Assembly: GCA_900752815.1 (NCBI GenBank)
Contig: CAADWS010000149.1
Span: forward strand, 1-21,619
DNA from: Bacteroidaceae bacterium
Lineage (GTDB): Bacteria > Bacteroidota > Bacteroidia > Bacteroidales > Bacteroidaceae
Reading direction: 5' to 3'
Length of the DNA: 21,619 nt
Within the stretch, counting starts at the first letter, position 1. Each line of letters begins with the position of its first letter. The notes under the pieces are model-generated. The model made no database searches and was not told where the DNA came from. It saw nothing but the letters and a program-made list of their open reading frames with translations. Of the stretch, positions 1-6,951 are shown in pieces. A program made the translations under genes and the position numbers.

Positions 1-58
1 CGGCCGCCTGCCGTTACCGCAGGGGCCGTTGCCGCAAAATGTATCCCTCTCTCTATTC

Positions 59-1111
59 TCACCCCAGCCAATACTTGCTGTAGGGCAGATAAGAAAGGAG
101 TTTCACAAGAACATAAACACAGACAAAGGTTACCAGCGCGATAACCGGAACGGCCACACGCGCATCGGGAAGCCATGAGGCCAGCTGCTCATAAACGAGA
201 TTCAGCAACATAATGTGGGAGAGATACATGCCATAGCTTTTCACTGAAACATCCTGCAACCATCCACACTTACGGTCGGGGCAATGCATCACCAGAGCAA
301 ACACGCCCAGCGTAAGCAAAGCCACATTGGCCGTACAGAAGCCCCAACTGAGCTCCAGCTCCGCCACCATAGCCGACGTATAAATGCGCGAGCAGAAGAC
401 TGCAGCTGTCACGGCATATCCCGACAGTACGAAAATCAACGACAGCCCGACAGAAGGCACACCATATTTTTTCAGATAGAACCCCAACACCAGATAGCCG
501 GCAAAGCCGTTCAGATAGTAAAAGGCGGGAGTGGGATTCCAGAAACATTCGCCCAACAGAGCCGGAAACACCAAATGTACATAAGGCAACAGCGTGGTGA
601 GTCCCCACAAGCCCAAATAGCCCTGCAATTCCCTTTTCGAGCAGGCCGACAGCCAGGGCGACAGCACAGGTACTATCAGATACAGTCCCATCAGCATATA
701 TATGTACCACAAGTGTCCCACTTCCACACCGAAATTCACCGGTATGTGCAGCACGTCGGTCAACAGTCCGCTCCACGTTCCGTCATTTCTGAACATGCGG
801 TAGAAGGCATAGGCCACGCACCAGGCTACAAACGGGAAAAGTATGCGGGTGAACCGCTTCCGGAAAAAGGCGGAAACCGTCCCCTGCATCGGCAGCAACA
901 GATAGCCTGAAATCATGACAAACAAGGGCACCGAGATGCGCGCCACACTCGTGATGATACCCACCCAGAACGTATTCTCACCTGTGACAACCGTGCCTAC
1001 TTCTCCAATGTAGAAAAATTCACTGGCATGCTGATGAATCACCAGGTAGCAGGCCAGTACGCGCAACACATCCAACTGATAGTTTCGCGATTTCTTCAGT
1101 TCCATTTCCAT
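59..1111 (-). CDS. Acyltransferase-3 family integral membrane protein
   Basis: Probable inner-membrane O-acyltransferase of the acyltransferase-3 (OafA/WecH-like) group, which transfers acetyl or other acyl groups to surface sugars or envelope glycans; the acceptor cannot be told from sequence. The 350-residue product opens with the family pattern LDVLRVLACYLVIHQH (residues 13-28, with His26/His28 at the usual active-site position) and has about ten hydrophobic segments, including PLFVMISGYLL near residue 60 and a last one ending near the C terminus. A late SYGMYLSH segment is also typical. The start at 1111 reads MEMELKK; the second Met two codons in is an equally good start. The leader carries a 20-bp remnant of the dispersed repeat only 9 bp upstream, and no clear promoter is visible. 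Its GC content looks lower than that of uvrA or nadB, which may mean later acquisition (inference). Family call firm, substrate unknown. Confidence 0.85.
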   Translation of the reverse strand: MEMELKKSRNYQLDVLRVLACYLVIHQHASEFFYIGEVGTVVTGENTFWVGIITSVARISVPLFVMISGYLLLPMQGTVSAFFRKRFTRILFPFVAWCVAYAFYRMFRNDGTWSGLLTDVLHIPVNFGVEVGHLWYIYMLMGLYLIVPVLSPWLSACSKRELQGYLGLWGLTTLLPYVHLVFPALLGECFWNPTPAFYYLNGFAGYLVLGFYLKKYGVPSVGLSLIFVLSGYAVTAAVFCSRIYTSAMVAELELSWGFCTANVALLTLGVFALVMHCPDRKCGWLQDVSVKSYGMYLSHIMLLNLVYEQLASWLPDARVAVPVIALVTFVCVYVLVKLLSYLPYSKYWLG

Positions 1112-1120
1112 TTGTTTTTT

Positions 1121-1140
1121 GTATTGACAGTTTTTTCTAA
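1121..1140. repeat. Copy A: 20-bp remnant of the dispersed GTACTGACAG element
   Basis: These 20 bases match positions 21506-21525 of copy D at 19 of 20 positions (GTATTGACAG here against GTACTGACAG there, then the same TTTTTTCTAA). The flanking CCTTACTTT motifs of the fuller copies are absent. The rest of the 324-bp spacer 1112-1435 holds only the ompA terminator at 1374-1412 and AT-rich sequence with no recognisable gene. Confidence 0.6.
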
Positions 1141-1373
1141 AACGGGAAGCTTGTTTCCGCTCCCTCTGAAACGTTTCGCCGTGTTTTCACAATAACGGCA
1201 GAACCGATATCCGCGTAAAGTTACAAAAAAAACTATCTCTGCCGGAACGGCTACCGAATATATCAGTTTAAAGGCCGTAATCTGCACATTCCGGCCACAA
1301 CAGCGGCATCCCCCCGGAAAAAACAACCGATGCCGCTCCCTCAAAAAGGGAAAAATCCCCCGGCGTTTTTCAC

Positions 1374-1412
1374 AAAAAAACGGGCATCGGAACAGATACG
1401 TTCCGATGCCCG
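1374..1412 (-). terminator. Intrinsic terminator of the first OmpA-family gene
   Basis: A perfect 12-bp inverted repeat (CGGGCATCGGAA at 1381-1392 and its complement at 1401-1412) encloses an 8-nt loop. Read on the minus strand it lies 23 bp past the stop codon and is followed by seven T residues (1374-1380). This is a textbook Rho-independent terminator. Confidence 0.9.
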
Positions 1413-1435
1413 ACGATATTGATTTTGTATTCTGC

Positions 1436-2557
1436 TTATTTTGCGATACCGATAACCACACGGTTCTTGCTGTTTTCTGAGAACGGCTGCTCGGTGTCAC
1501 CCTTGGCAGAAACAACGAGACGGCTCTTGTCTATGCCATATTTCTCGGTGAGGAGCTTGGCAACACGCTGTGCACGCTTCTCGGAAAGCGTCTGGTTATA
1601 GGACGGAGTTCCGGTCTTGGCGTCAGCATAACCCACGAGCTCAGCCTTGGCATTGGGGTGCGCCTTCAGCCACTCGGCAAGTTCCTTGAGCTTGGCTTCC
1701 TCGGTCGTGTTGACTGCGGAACTGTTGATGCGGAAGAATACGTTTGTCGTCTTCACTTCCACCTTAGGCTCGGGTTTGGGAGCGGGTTTGGGAGCGGGTT
1801 TGGGTGCAGGCACCGGTGCAGGCGTGGGTTTGGGTGCGGGCTTCGGAGCCGGTGTGGGCTCGGGTGCAGGAGCAGCCTTCGGAGCAGGCTTCTGCTTGTG
1901 TCCGAACTTGAAGGTGATACCGGCAAAAGCCTGGAGCTGCCAGTCGCCACGATGGTTGGTCTTTGAGTTGAAACGGTCACCCATGTTGTTGGCCGTCACT
2001 TCCAGATTGAGGGCTATGTGCTTGGAGAGGTTGGCCTCCATCTGCACTCCTGCGCGGAAATTGTGTACGAACTGGTCGTTCTTCCATGCATAGTTGAGAT
2101 TGGGGTCGGTCGTAGCGGGAATAAAGGACATGAGTTCGTCATTATCCCACGCATAAGTAAGACCCACACCACCGATGAGGTAGAAGTTGACCGGATAAAC
2201 ATGGTCCTTCTGCATGATGATGTTCGTCAGGTTGAGCATCAAGTCCAGATTCGAAGTAGCGTAGTTGTACTCATAAGTCTTGCCCAGACTCTGCAAGCCG
2301 CTCTTGCCTTTCCAGCCGCTGACATTGAGACGGGCTCCTACAGAAGGAGCAAACATGCCACCGACGGACACGGCACCGACGGGAGTAATCAACTTGGAAG
2401 CATCGTAATTGGTGAACGTTACCTGGCCACCGCCCTGCAGGGTTACGAAGGCATAGGGATAGGGCTTATAGTCCAGATCACTGTAATCCTGTGCTGAAAC
2501 GTTCTGCGCGGACATTCCGAGAAGGAGCGCTGCAACGAGGGTGTTGATTTTCTTCAT
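1436..2557 (-). CDS. OmpA-family outer-membrane protein (first of a tandem pair)
   Basis: Outer-membrane protein that probably tethers the membrane to peptidoglycan. The chosen start at 2557 gives 373 residues beginning with a signal peptide (MKKINTLVAALLLGMSAQNVSA, cleaved before Gln23); the longer ORF start at 2611 would place 18 unrelated residues before it. Residues about 30-218 look like an eight-strand beta-barrel with alternating hydrophobic strands. Residues 222-268 are a Pro/Ala/Lys linker of repeated PAPKP units. Residues 271-373 are the OmpA C-terminal domain, with GYAD (Asp312), LSEKRAQRV (Arg328) and NRVVI (Arg366); Asp312 and Arg328 match the family's peptidoglycan-contacting residues. 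It has its own terminator and a -7 box at 2654-2661. The next gene upstream, ending at 2806, is a paralogue. Confidence 0.93.
   Translation of the reverse strand: MKKINTLVAALLLGMSAQNVSAQDYSDLDYKPYPYAFVTLQGGGQVTFTNYDASKLITPVGAVSVGGMFAPSVGARLNVSGWKGKSGLQSLGKTYEYNYATSNLDLMLNLTNIIMQKDHVYPVNFYLIGGVGLTYAWDNDELMSFIPATTDPNLNYAWKNDQFVHNFRAGVQMEANLSKHIALNLEVTANNMGDRFNSKTNHRGDWQLQAFAGITFKFGHKQKPAPKAAPAPEPTPAPKPAPKPTPAPVPAPKPAPKPAPKPEPKVEVKTTNVFFRINSSAVNTTEEAKLKELAEWLKAHPNAKAELVGYADAKTGTPSYNQTLSEKRAQRVAKLLTEKYGIDKSRLVVSAKGDTEQPFSENSKNRVVIGIAK
1765..1893 (-). repeat. Degenerate coding repeat for the Pro-Ala-Lys linker
   Basis: Short units of the GGGTTTGGGAGC type (minus strand: codons for Pro-Lys-Pro-Ala) recur imperfectly and in frame. 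They encode the linker between barrel and peptidoglycan-binding domain. Linker length could vary between strains by replication slippage (inference). Confidence 0.7.
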
Positions 2558-2653
2558 AAGCTTATATAATTTAGAATGAATGTTTTTCACGGGAAAGGAG
2601 CAAATACGCATCTGCGTGTCTGTCTATGCTGCAATGCGTATGGGCTCTATTCG

Positions 2654-2661
2654 CAAAGGTA
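2654..2661 (-). promoter_or_regulatory. Bacteroidota -7 promoter box for the first OmpA-family gene
   Basis: On the minus strand this reads TACCTTTG, an exact match to TAnnTTTG, about 97 bp upstream of the start codon at 2557. The nearest TTG upstream (2688-2690) is 26 bp away rather than the usual 19-21, so the -33 element is weak or absent. A leader of about 90 nt is implied. Confidence 0.5.
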
Positions 2662-2713
2662 GTAAAAGTTTTTGTAGTGCCGCGGTTCAAGGGGAAAAAT
2701 GTGTGAAAAATGG

Positions 2714-2751
2714 AAAAAAATGAGGGTCCGTTGACCACGGACCCTCATTTT
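2714..2751 (-). terminator. Intrinsic terminator of the second OmpA-family gene
   Basis: A perfect inverted repeat with GC-rich core TGAGGGTCCG (2721-2730) and CGGACCCTCA (2738-2747) has a 7-nt loop and extends through flanking A/T to 14 bp per arm. On the minus strand it is followed by seven T residues. It ends transcription from the gene at 2806-3882 before the first OmpA gene, so the two paralogues are probably separate units. Confidence 0.9.
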
Positions 2752-2805
2752 CGGGCATGCAGGCCGCATTCTGATATGTTACGCACCTGCTTTTCTGTGT
2801 TTTAT

Positions 2806-3882
2806 TTACTGCGCGATGGCAATAACCACGCGGTTCTTTTCGTTTACGGAGAAGGGCTGTTCGGTATCTCCCTTGGCATCGGTCGTGATACGGCTTTCTT
2901 CGATGCCATATTCCTTGACAAGCTTCTTGGCTACGTTGGCAGCACGCTTCTTCGACCAGTACATGTTGATTTTGGGATATCCCGTCTTCACGTCGGCATA
3001 ACCGGTGACGCTGACTTTGGCATCGGGATGCTGCTTGAGCCATGCTGCGAGGTCGGCAATCTTCTGTGCCTCCGACTTGCGGATTTCCGCACTTCCGATG
3101 ACGAAGAACACATTCTGCGTGGTCTGCGGCTTCACCACAGGTTTGGGTTCGGGCTTGGGCTCGGGTTTGGGAGCGGGAGCAGGTTTGGGCTCGGGTTTGG
3201 GTGCGGGAGTGGGTTTAGGCACAGGCACTACTTTGGGAGCCGGCTTCTTCTGTCCGAACTTGTAGCTGACGCCTATCATGGCTGTTGCCTGCCATTCGCC
3301 GAGTCCGCGGGAATACTTGTCCATGCAGTCGCCGAGATAATGTCCGCCCAATTCGAGATTGAGGTCAAAATGACGGCTGATGTTCCAGTCGAGCTGCACA
3401 CCGGCGTTGACATGGAGTGCCACGTTCTTCTTCGTGCCTTCCCAAGCCGTATAGGGCGGCTGGCCGATGGGGGTAGCTTCGGCATGGTTGAAACCTACTG
3501 CACCTCCGGCAAAGAGCACCACGTCGAGCGGACAACGGTGATTAGGCTTGATGATATTGCTGAGATTAATCAGCAAGTCGGCACTGGTGGTCAGATTCTT
3601 GTAGACCACATTCTGCTGCATCTTGTCAAGGTCAACGTCGTTTTTCCATCCGTACACCTTACCGCGGGCACCGACATAGGGGTTGAAGTATCCACCCAGC
3701 TGGAAGGCGCCGACGGGCACGATGTCCTGCGTACCATCATAGAATGTGGCGCTGGCACCTCCCTGCAGTCCGATGAATATGTGCGGATAGGTCTTCTGCC
3801 GTCCACTGTCTTGCGCAAGAGCCGGCTGCACGCCCAAAGCGAGGGCCAGTCCTGCTGTCAATAAATGTCTGAATCCTTTCAT
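2806..3882 (-). CDS. OmpA-family outer-membrane protein (second of a tandem pair)
   Basis: Paralogue of the gene at 1436-2557 with the same architecture in 358 residues. It has a signal peptide (MKGFRHLLTAGLALALGVQPALA, cleaved before Gln24), a predicted barrel at about 33-210, a Pro/Lys/Glu-rich linker at 213-252 (PAPKPEPKP units), and an OmpA peptidoglycan-binding domain at 256-358. The latter has GYAD (Asp297), SKKRAANV (Arg313) and NRVVI (Arg351). The start at 3882 is supported by an AAGGAA ribosome-binding-type sequence 1 bp upstream and by the signal peptide. A strong promoter lies at 3929-3960 and a terminator at 2714-2751. The two proteins share domain layout but differ clearly in the barrel, which suggests an old duplication with divergence of the surface part. 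Ligand or porin activity unknown. Confidence 0.93.
   Translation of the reverse strand: MKGFRHLLTAGLALALGVQPALAQDSGRQKTYPHIFIGLQGGASATFYDGTQDIVPVGAFQLGGYFNPYVGARGKVYGWKNDVDLDKMQQNVVYKNLTTSADLLINLSNIIKPNHRCPLDVVLFAGGAVGFNHAEATPIGQPPYTAWEGTKKNVALHVNAGVQLDWNISRHFDLNLELGGHYLGDCMDKYSRGLGEWQATAMIGVSYKFGQKKPAPKVVPVPKPTPAPKPEPKPAPAPKPEPKPEPKPVVKPQTTQNVFFVIGSAEIRKSEAQKIADLAAWLKQHPDAKVSVTGYADVKTGYPKINMYWSKKRAANVAKKLVKEYGIEESRITTDAKGDTEQPFSVNEKNRVVIAIAQ
3140..3247 (-). repeat. Degenerate coding repeat for the Pro-Lys-Glu linker
   Basis: Imperfect in-frame units of the GGGCTCGGGTTT type encode alternating Pro-Lys/Pro-Glu/Pro-Ala in the linker of the second OmpA-family protein. This is the counterpart of the repeat at 1765-1893. 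Confidence 0.7.
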
Positions 3883-3911
3883 TTCCTTATTCTGTTTTGA
3901 TAATATTTTGG

Positions 3912-3932
3912 TTTGCTGACATTATCAGCAAA
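3912..3932. promoter_or_regulatory. Inverted repeat over the OmpA start site, possible operator
   Basis: TTTGCTGA (3912-3919) and TCAGCAAA (3925-3932) form a perfect 8-bp inverted repeat with a 5-nt spacer. It overlaps the -7 box (3929-3936) and is centred near the expected transcription start. That position suits a repressor site or a 5'-end mRNA hairpin; which one cannot be decided from sequence. Confidence 0.4.
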
Positions 3933-3960
3933 ACTAAGGAAAGCTTTTGAATTAAACAAA
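3929..3960 (-). promoter_or_regulatory. Promoter of the second OmpA-family gene
   Basis: Read on the minus strand this is TTTG (3957-3960), a 20-bp spacer, then TAGTTTTG (3929-3936). Both elements and the spacing fit the Bacteroidota housekeeping promoter consensus. The -7 box lies about 47 bp upstream of the start codon. It is one of the two best promoters in the window, as expected for an abundant outer-membrane protein. Confidence 0.8.
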
Positions 3961-4082
3961 TTTTTTGATAATTAATGTTTATTTTTTTCAATAGAAACGG
4001 CTTTTTCTGTCAGCAGCAAGTGGCAGTGACACGCCTTTTCCCTATCGTGGACAGATGCAGAAAGATATTGTCGGGAATGGCA

Positions 4083-4931
4083 TCAGATGCGCTTGACAAG
4101 GATACGCACGATGCGGTTTTCGTCCATTTTGAGCACACGGAAGCTGAAGTCGGCCCAGGCAATGCTGTCGCCCTCCTCGGGAATGCGCTCCAGCTGGTCA
4201 AGAATCAGACCGCCTACAGTGGTGAAGTCGGCGGAAGTATTGTGTTCCTCCATGTCAAAATAGTTGATGAAGTCATAGAAGGAACACTGCCCGCTTACGA
4301 CCCAGCTGCGGCCGTCGGAACGCTCGGTGATATTGGGGGTTTCGGTGGGCATGTCAATGCTGCCCACGAGGCCTTCCAGGATGTCCTTGAGCGAGATGAT
4401 GCCTTGCACCGAACCGAATTCATCGCAAACGAGCGCACGGTTCATGCGTCCCATCTTGAGCTGCTCCAGTGCCTTGTATACGGTCATGTTTTCCGGGAAG
4501 TAGGCCGGCTGCCGCGCTATGCGGGCCAGGTTGAAGGCCGGCTTGCCGAGCCGGAGCACAAGGTCCTTGAGCGTAACGATGCCCTTGATGTCGTCCAGCG
4601 AACCGTCGACAACGGGATAGGCTGCATAGGGATGACGGCGGATGACGTTTTCCACCTGCCCCACCCCCATGTTGACATCGAGCGTGACCAGTTCGGAGCG
4701 GTGGGTCATGAGCGAATCGACCTTGAGGTCGCCCATGGCAAGCACGCGCTCCATGATGTCCTGTTCCACCTCCTGCACTTCTCCCGAACGGGTACCTTCC
4801 TGAATGACGGAGATGACTTCCTCTTCGGTGACGCGGTTGCCGGTGCGGTATTGCCGCACACGCAACACGAGCAGGGCGATGCCTGTGAGGAAAATGAGAA
4901 GCAGCAGAATGAAAATGGCGTATTCAATCAT
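4083..4931 (-). CDS. Short CorC/HlyC-type CBS-pair membrane protein without DUF21
   Basis: Member of the CorC/HlyC (CNNM-related) family linked to divalent-cation transport or tolerance. The 282-residue product has one N-terminal membrane helix (about 4-24), a charged junction (TEEEVISVIQEG, 35-46), two CBS domains (about 72-125 and 138-190, with EFGSVQGIISLKDILE in the second) and a C-terminal CorC_HlyC domain (about 200-281). Full-length relatives of about 430 residues carry a multi-helix DUF21 transporter domain before this junction. None is encoded here: the nadB stop lies only 113 bp upstream. It therefore resembles E. coli CorC/YbeX in length but keeps a membrane anchor. It may share a transcript with nadB. 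Whether it works alone or modifies another transporter is open. No clear terminator in 3961-4082. Confidence 0.85.
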   Translation of the reverse strand: MIEYAIFILLLLIFLTGIALLVLRVRQYRTGNRVTEEEVISVIQEGTRSGEVQEVEQDIMERVLAMGDLKVDSLMTHRSELVTLDVNMGVGQVENVIRRHPYAAYPVVDGSLDDIKGIVTLKDLVLRLGKPAFNLARIARQPAYFPENMTVYKALEQLKMGRMNRALVCDEFGSVQGIISLKDILEGLVGSIDMPTETPNITERSDGRSWVVSGQCSFYDFINYFDMEEHNTSADFTTVGGLILDQLERIPEEGDSIAWADFSFRVLKMDENRIVRILVKRI

Positions 4932-5044
4932 ACCCGTTGCGTTGAATGAAGGGTTGGGTCATGAGGGGAACTGGGGTAGAAAAGCAACCGTGGCCCGAAG
5001 GCGGCCGTGCGCACCGTCACGTCCGGCGATGGCACGGCGACGGG

Positions 5045-6634
5045 TCAGTTCTGGTCGTAGGCGTGCTTGGGATAGTCGATGGTGTAATGGAGTCCCCGAC
5101 TTTCCTTCCGCTCGATAGCCTGACGGGTAATCAGATAGCCCACGTTGATGACATTGCGGAGTTCGCAAAGGTCGGGAGTGGGCTTCACACGCTTGAAGAG
5201 TTCTTCCGTTTCTTCGTAGATGAGGTCGAGACGGGTCCATGCACGTCTCAGGCGTAGGTCGCTGCGCACGATGCCCACGTAGGAGGACATGATTTGTCCC
5301 ACTTCGCGGAGATCCTGGGCGATGAGCACCTTTTCCTCGTTGGTCAGGGTGCCTTCATCGTTCCATTCCGGCACACGGTCGTTAAAGGTATAGGCGTCGA
5401 TGTGCTCAATGGAGTGGCGGGCGGCTGCCTCGGCGTAGACAACGGCTTCGAGCAGAGAGTTGGAAGCCAGCCGGTTGCCGCCGTGCAGTCCGGTGCAGGA
5501 GCATTCGCCTATGGCATAAAGGCGGTGAATGCTGGAGCAGGCATTGAGGTCGACCTTGATGCCGCCGCAGAGATAGTGGGCGCAGGGCACAACGGGGATA
5601 TACTGCTTGGTGATGTCAATGCCGATGGAAAGGCACTTGGCATAGATGTTGGGGAAATGATGGCGGGTTTCCTCGGGGTCCTTGTGCGTAACGTCGAGGC
5701 ACACGTGGTCGAGCCCGTGCTTTTTCATTTCCTTGTCGATGGCCCGCGCCACAATGTCGCGCGGAGCGAGCGAAAGCCGCTTGTCATATTTCTGCATGAA
5801 CTCCTCGCCGTTGGGCAGACGGAGCACACCGCCGTAACCGCGCATGGCCTCGGTGATAAGGTAGGCGGGATGGGTTTCGCCATGATGGAAAAGGGCCGTG
5901 GGGTGGAACTGAATAAACTCCATGTCCTGCACGGTGGCCTTGGCACGGTAGGCCATGGCAATGCCGTCGCCGGTGGCGATATTGGGGTTGGTCGTGGTGG
6001 CATACACGGCGCCGCAACCGCCGGTGGCCAGCACGGTCACCCTTGACAGGAAGGTATTGATGCGCTGCGTGTCGGGGTCGAGGATATATGCACCGTAGCA
6101 TTCGATGTCGGGCGTGCGGCGGGTCACCTCCACGCCAAGATGGTGCTGGGTGATGATTTCCACCGCAAAATGGTTCTCAAACAGGGTAATGTTCGGGTGG
6201 TTACGCACACTTTCGATGAGTCCGCGCTGGATTTCGAAGCCGGTGTCGTCGGCGTGATGGAGGATGCGGAATTCGGAATGCCCGCCTTCGCGGTGCAGGT
6301 CGAATTCGCCGTTGGCCTTCTTGTCGAAATGTACTCCCCATTCCACCAGACGGCGAATGGCGTCGGGACCGCCCTTGACCACCTGAGCCACAGCCTTGGG
6401 GTCGCTGATGTAGTCGCCGGCGATAATCGTATCCTTAATGTGCTTGTCGAAATCGTCGATGTCGAAATTCGTCACCGAGGCGATGCCGCCCTGCGCCTTG
6501 GCCGTGTTGGCATCCTCAATGGACGTTTTGCACACGAGGGCCACCTTGCCTTTGCCGGCAGAGGCCACCTGGAGGGCATAGCTCATGCCGGCTACGCCCG
6601 AACCGATTACCAAAAAGTCGAACTTTCTTATCAT
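5045..6634 (-). CDS. nadB: L-aspartate oxidase
   Basis: FAD-dependent cytoplasmic enzyme that oxidises L-aspartate to iminoaspartate, the first step of de novo NAD synthesis; the product is passed to quinolinate synthase NadA. The 529 residues match the family length. The N terminus has the dinucleotide-binding motif GSGVAG (11-16), then AQGGIASV (47-54). The middle has FHPTALFH and AMRGYGGVL. The flavin/substrate region has CAHYLCGGI, followed by GLHGGNRLASNSLLEAVVY, and the C-terminal helical domain is complete. These separate it from the closely related succinate dehydrogenase flavoprotein, as does the lack of sdh neighbours. nadA and nadC are not in the window. A -7 box lies at 6654-6661, and the CBS-domain gene follows 113 bp downstream on the same strand. 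Confidence 0.95.
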   Translation of the reverse strand: MIRKFDFLVIGSGVAGMSYALQVASAGKGKVALVCKTSIEDANTAKAQGGIASVTNFDIDDFDKHIKDTIIAGDYISDPKAVAQVVKGGPDAIRRLVEWGVHFDKKANGEFDLHREGGHSEFRILHHADDTGFEIQRGLIESVRNHPNITLFENHFAVEIITQHHLGVEVTRRTPDIECYGAYILDPDTQRINTFLSRVTVLATGGCGAVYATTTNPNIATGDGIAMAYRAKATVQDMEFIQFHPTALFHHGETHPAYLITEAMRGYGGVLRLPNGEEFMQKYDKRLSLAPRDIVARAIDKEMKKHGLDHVCLDVTHKDPEETRHHFPNIYAKCLSIGIDITKQYIPVVPCAHYLCGGIKVDLNACSSIHRLYAIGECSCTGLHGGNRLASNSLLEAVVYAEAAARHSIEHIDAYTFNDRVPEWNDEGTLTNEEKVLIAQDLREVGQIMSSYVGIVRSDLRLRRAWTRLDLIYEETEELFKRVKPTPDLCELRNVINVGYLITRQAIERKESRGLHYTIDYPKHAYDQN

Positions 6635-6653
6635 TTCCCTGTATTTTGTTTTG

Positions 6654-6661
6654 CAAAGCTA
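6654..6661 (-). promoter_or_regulatory. -7 promoter box for nadB
   Basis: Minus-strand TAGCTTTG matches TAnnTTTG exactly, 20 bp upstream of the nadB start codon, so the leader would be very short. No good TTTG is seen at the right distance upstream. Confidence 0.5.
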
Positions 6662-6704
6662 CAAATGTTTTTCAAAAAGCCGACCATTATTTTAGGGAAA
6701 TGTG

Positions 6705-6712
6705 TACATTTG
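6705..6712 (+). promoter_or_regulatory. -7 promoter box for the M16 peptidase gene
   Basis: TACATTTG matches TAnnTTTG exactly on the plus strand. It implies a leader of roughly 230 nt before the start at 6952. No convincing -33 TTTG is present 19-21 bp upstream, so this is a motif-only call. Confidence 0.45.
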
Positions 6713-6951
6713 CACGCATACTCCGGCCGTAGGCCGCCGTGTTCCGGCTTTTCCTTCGCCTGCAAGGCGGGAGGCGGCGCGGCTGTTGCCGGCGGCCGCC
6801 CTGTTTCCGCTCACCTCATCTACCGACACAAAACAGGTCTGTTCCCATTTCCCTCATCCACCGGCACCTCCTTCCCGCCGGACGGGTTTTTGCGGGAGCG
6901 GACCGGACAGAACGAAATATGATATCAGAAACCAATTCCATTTTATTATTT

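Larger units (their letters stand above)
6635..6951. other. Divergent promoter region between nadB and the M16 peptidase gene
   Basis: This 317-bp gap contains a minus-strand -7 box for nadB and a plus-strand -7 box for the peptidase. From about 6720 onward it is unusually GC-rich for a spacer and stays open in the peptidase frame from an ATG at 6739. The peptide it would encode is Arg/Pro-rich and not signal-like, so it is treated as untranslated leader. No other gene is visible. Confidence 0.55.

Noticed and set aside
10..36. A 12-bp direct repeat (GCCGTTACCGCA and GCCGTTGCCGCA) at the left edge, possibly the end of another gene.
   Set aside because: Too short and too close to the window edge to assign to a gene, repeat family or terminator.
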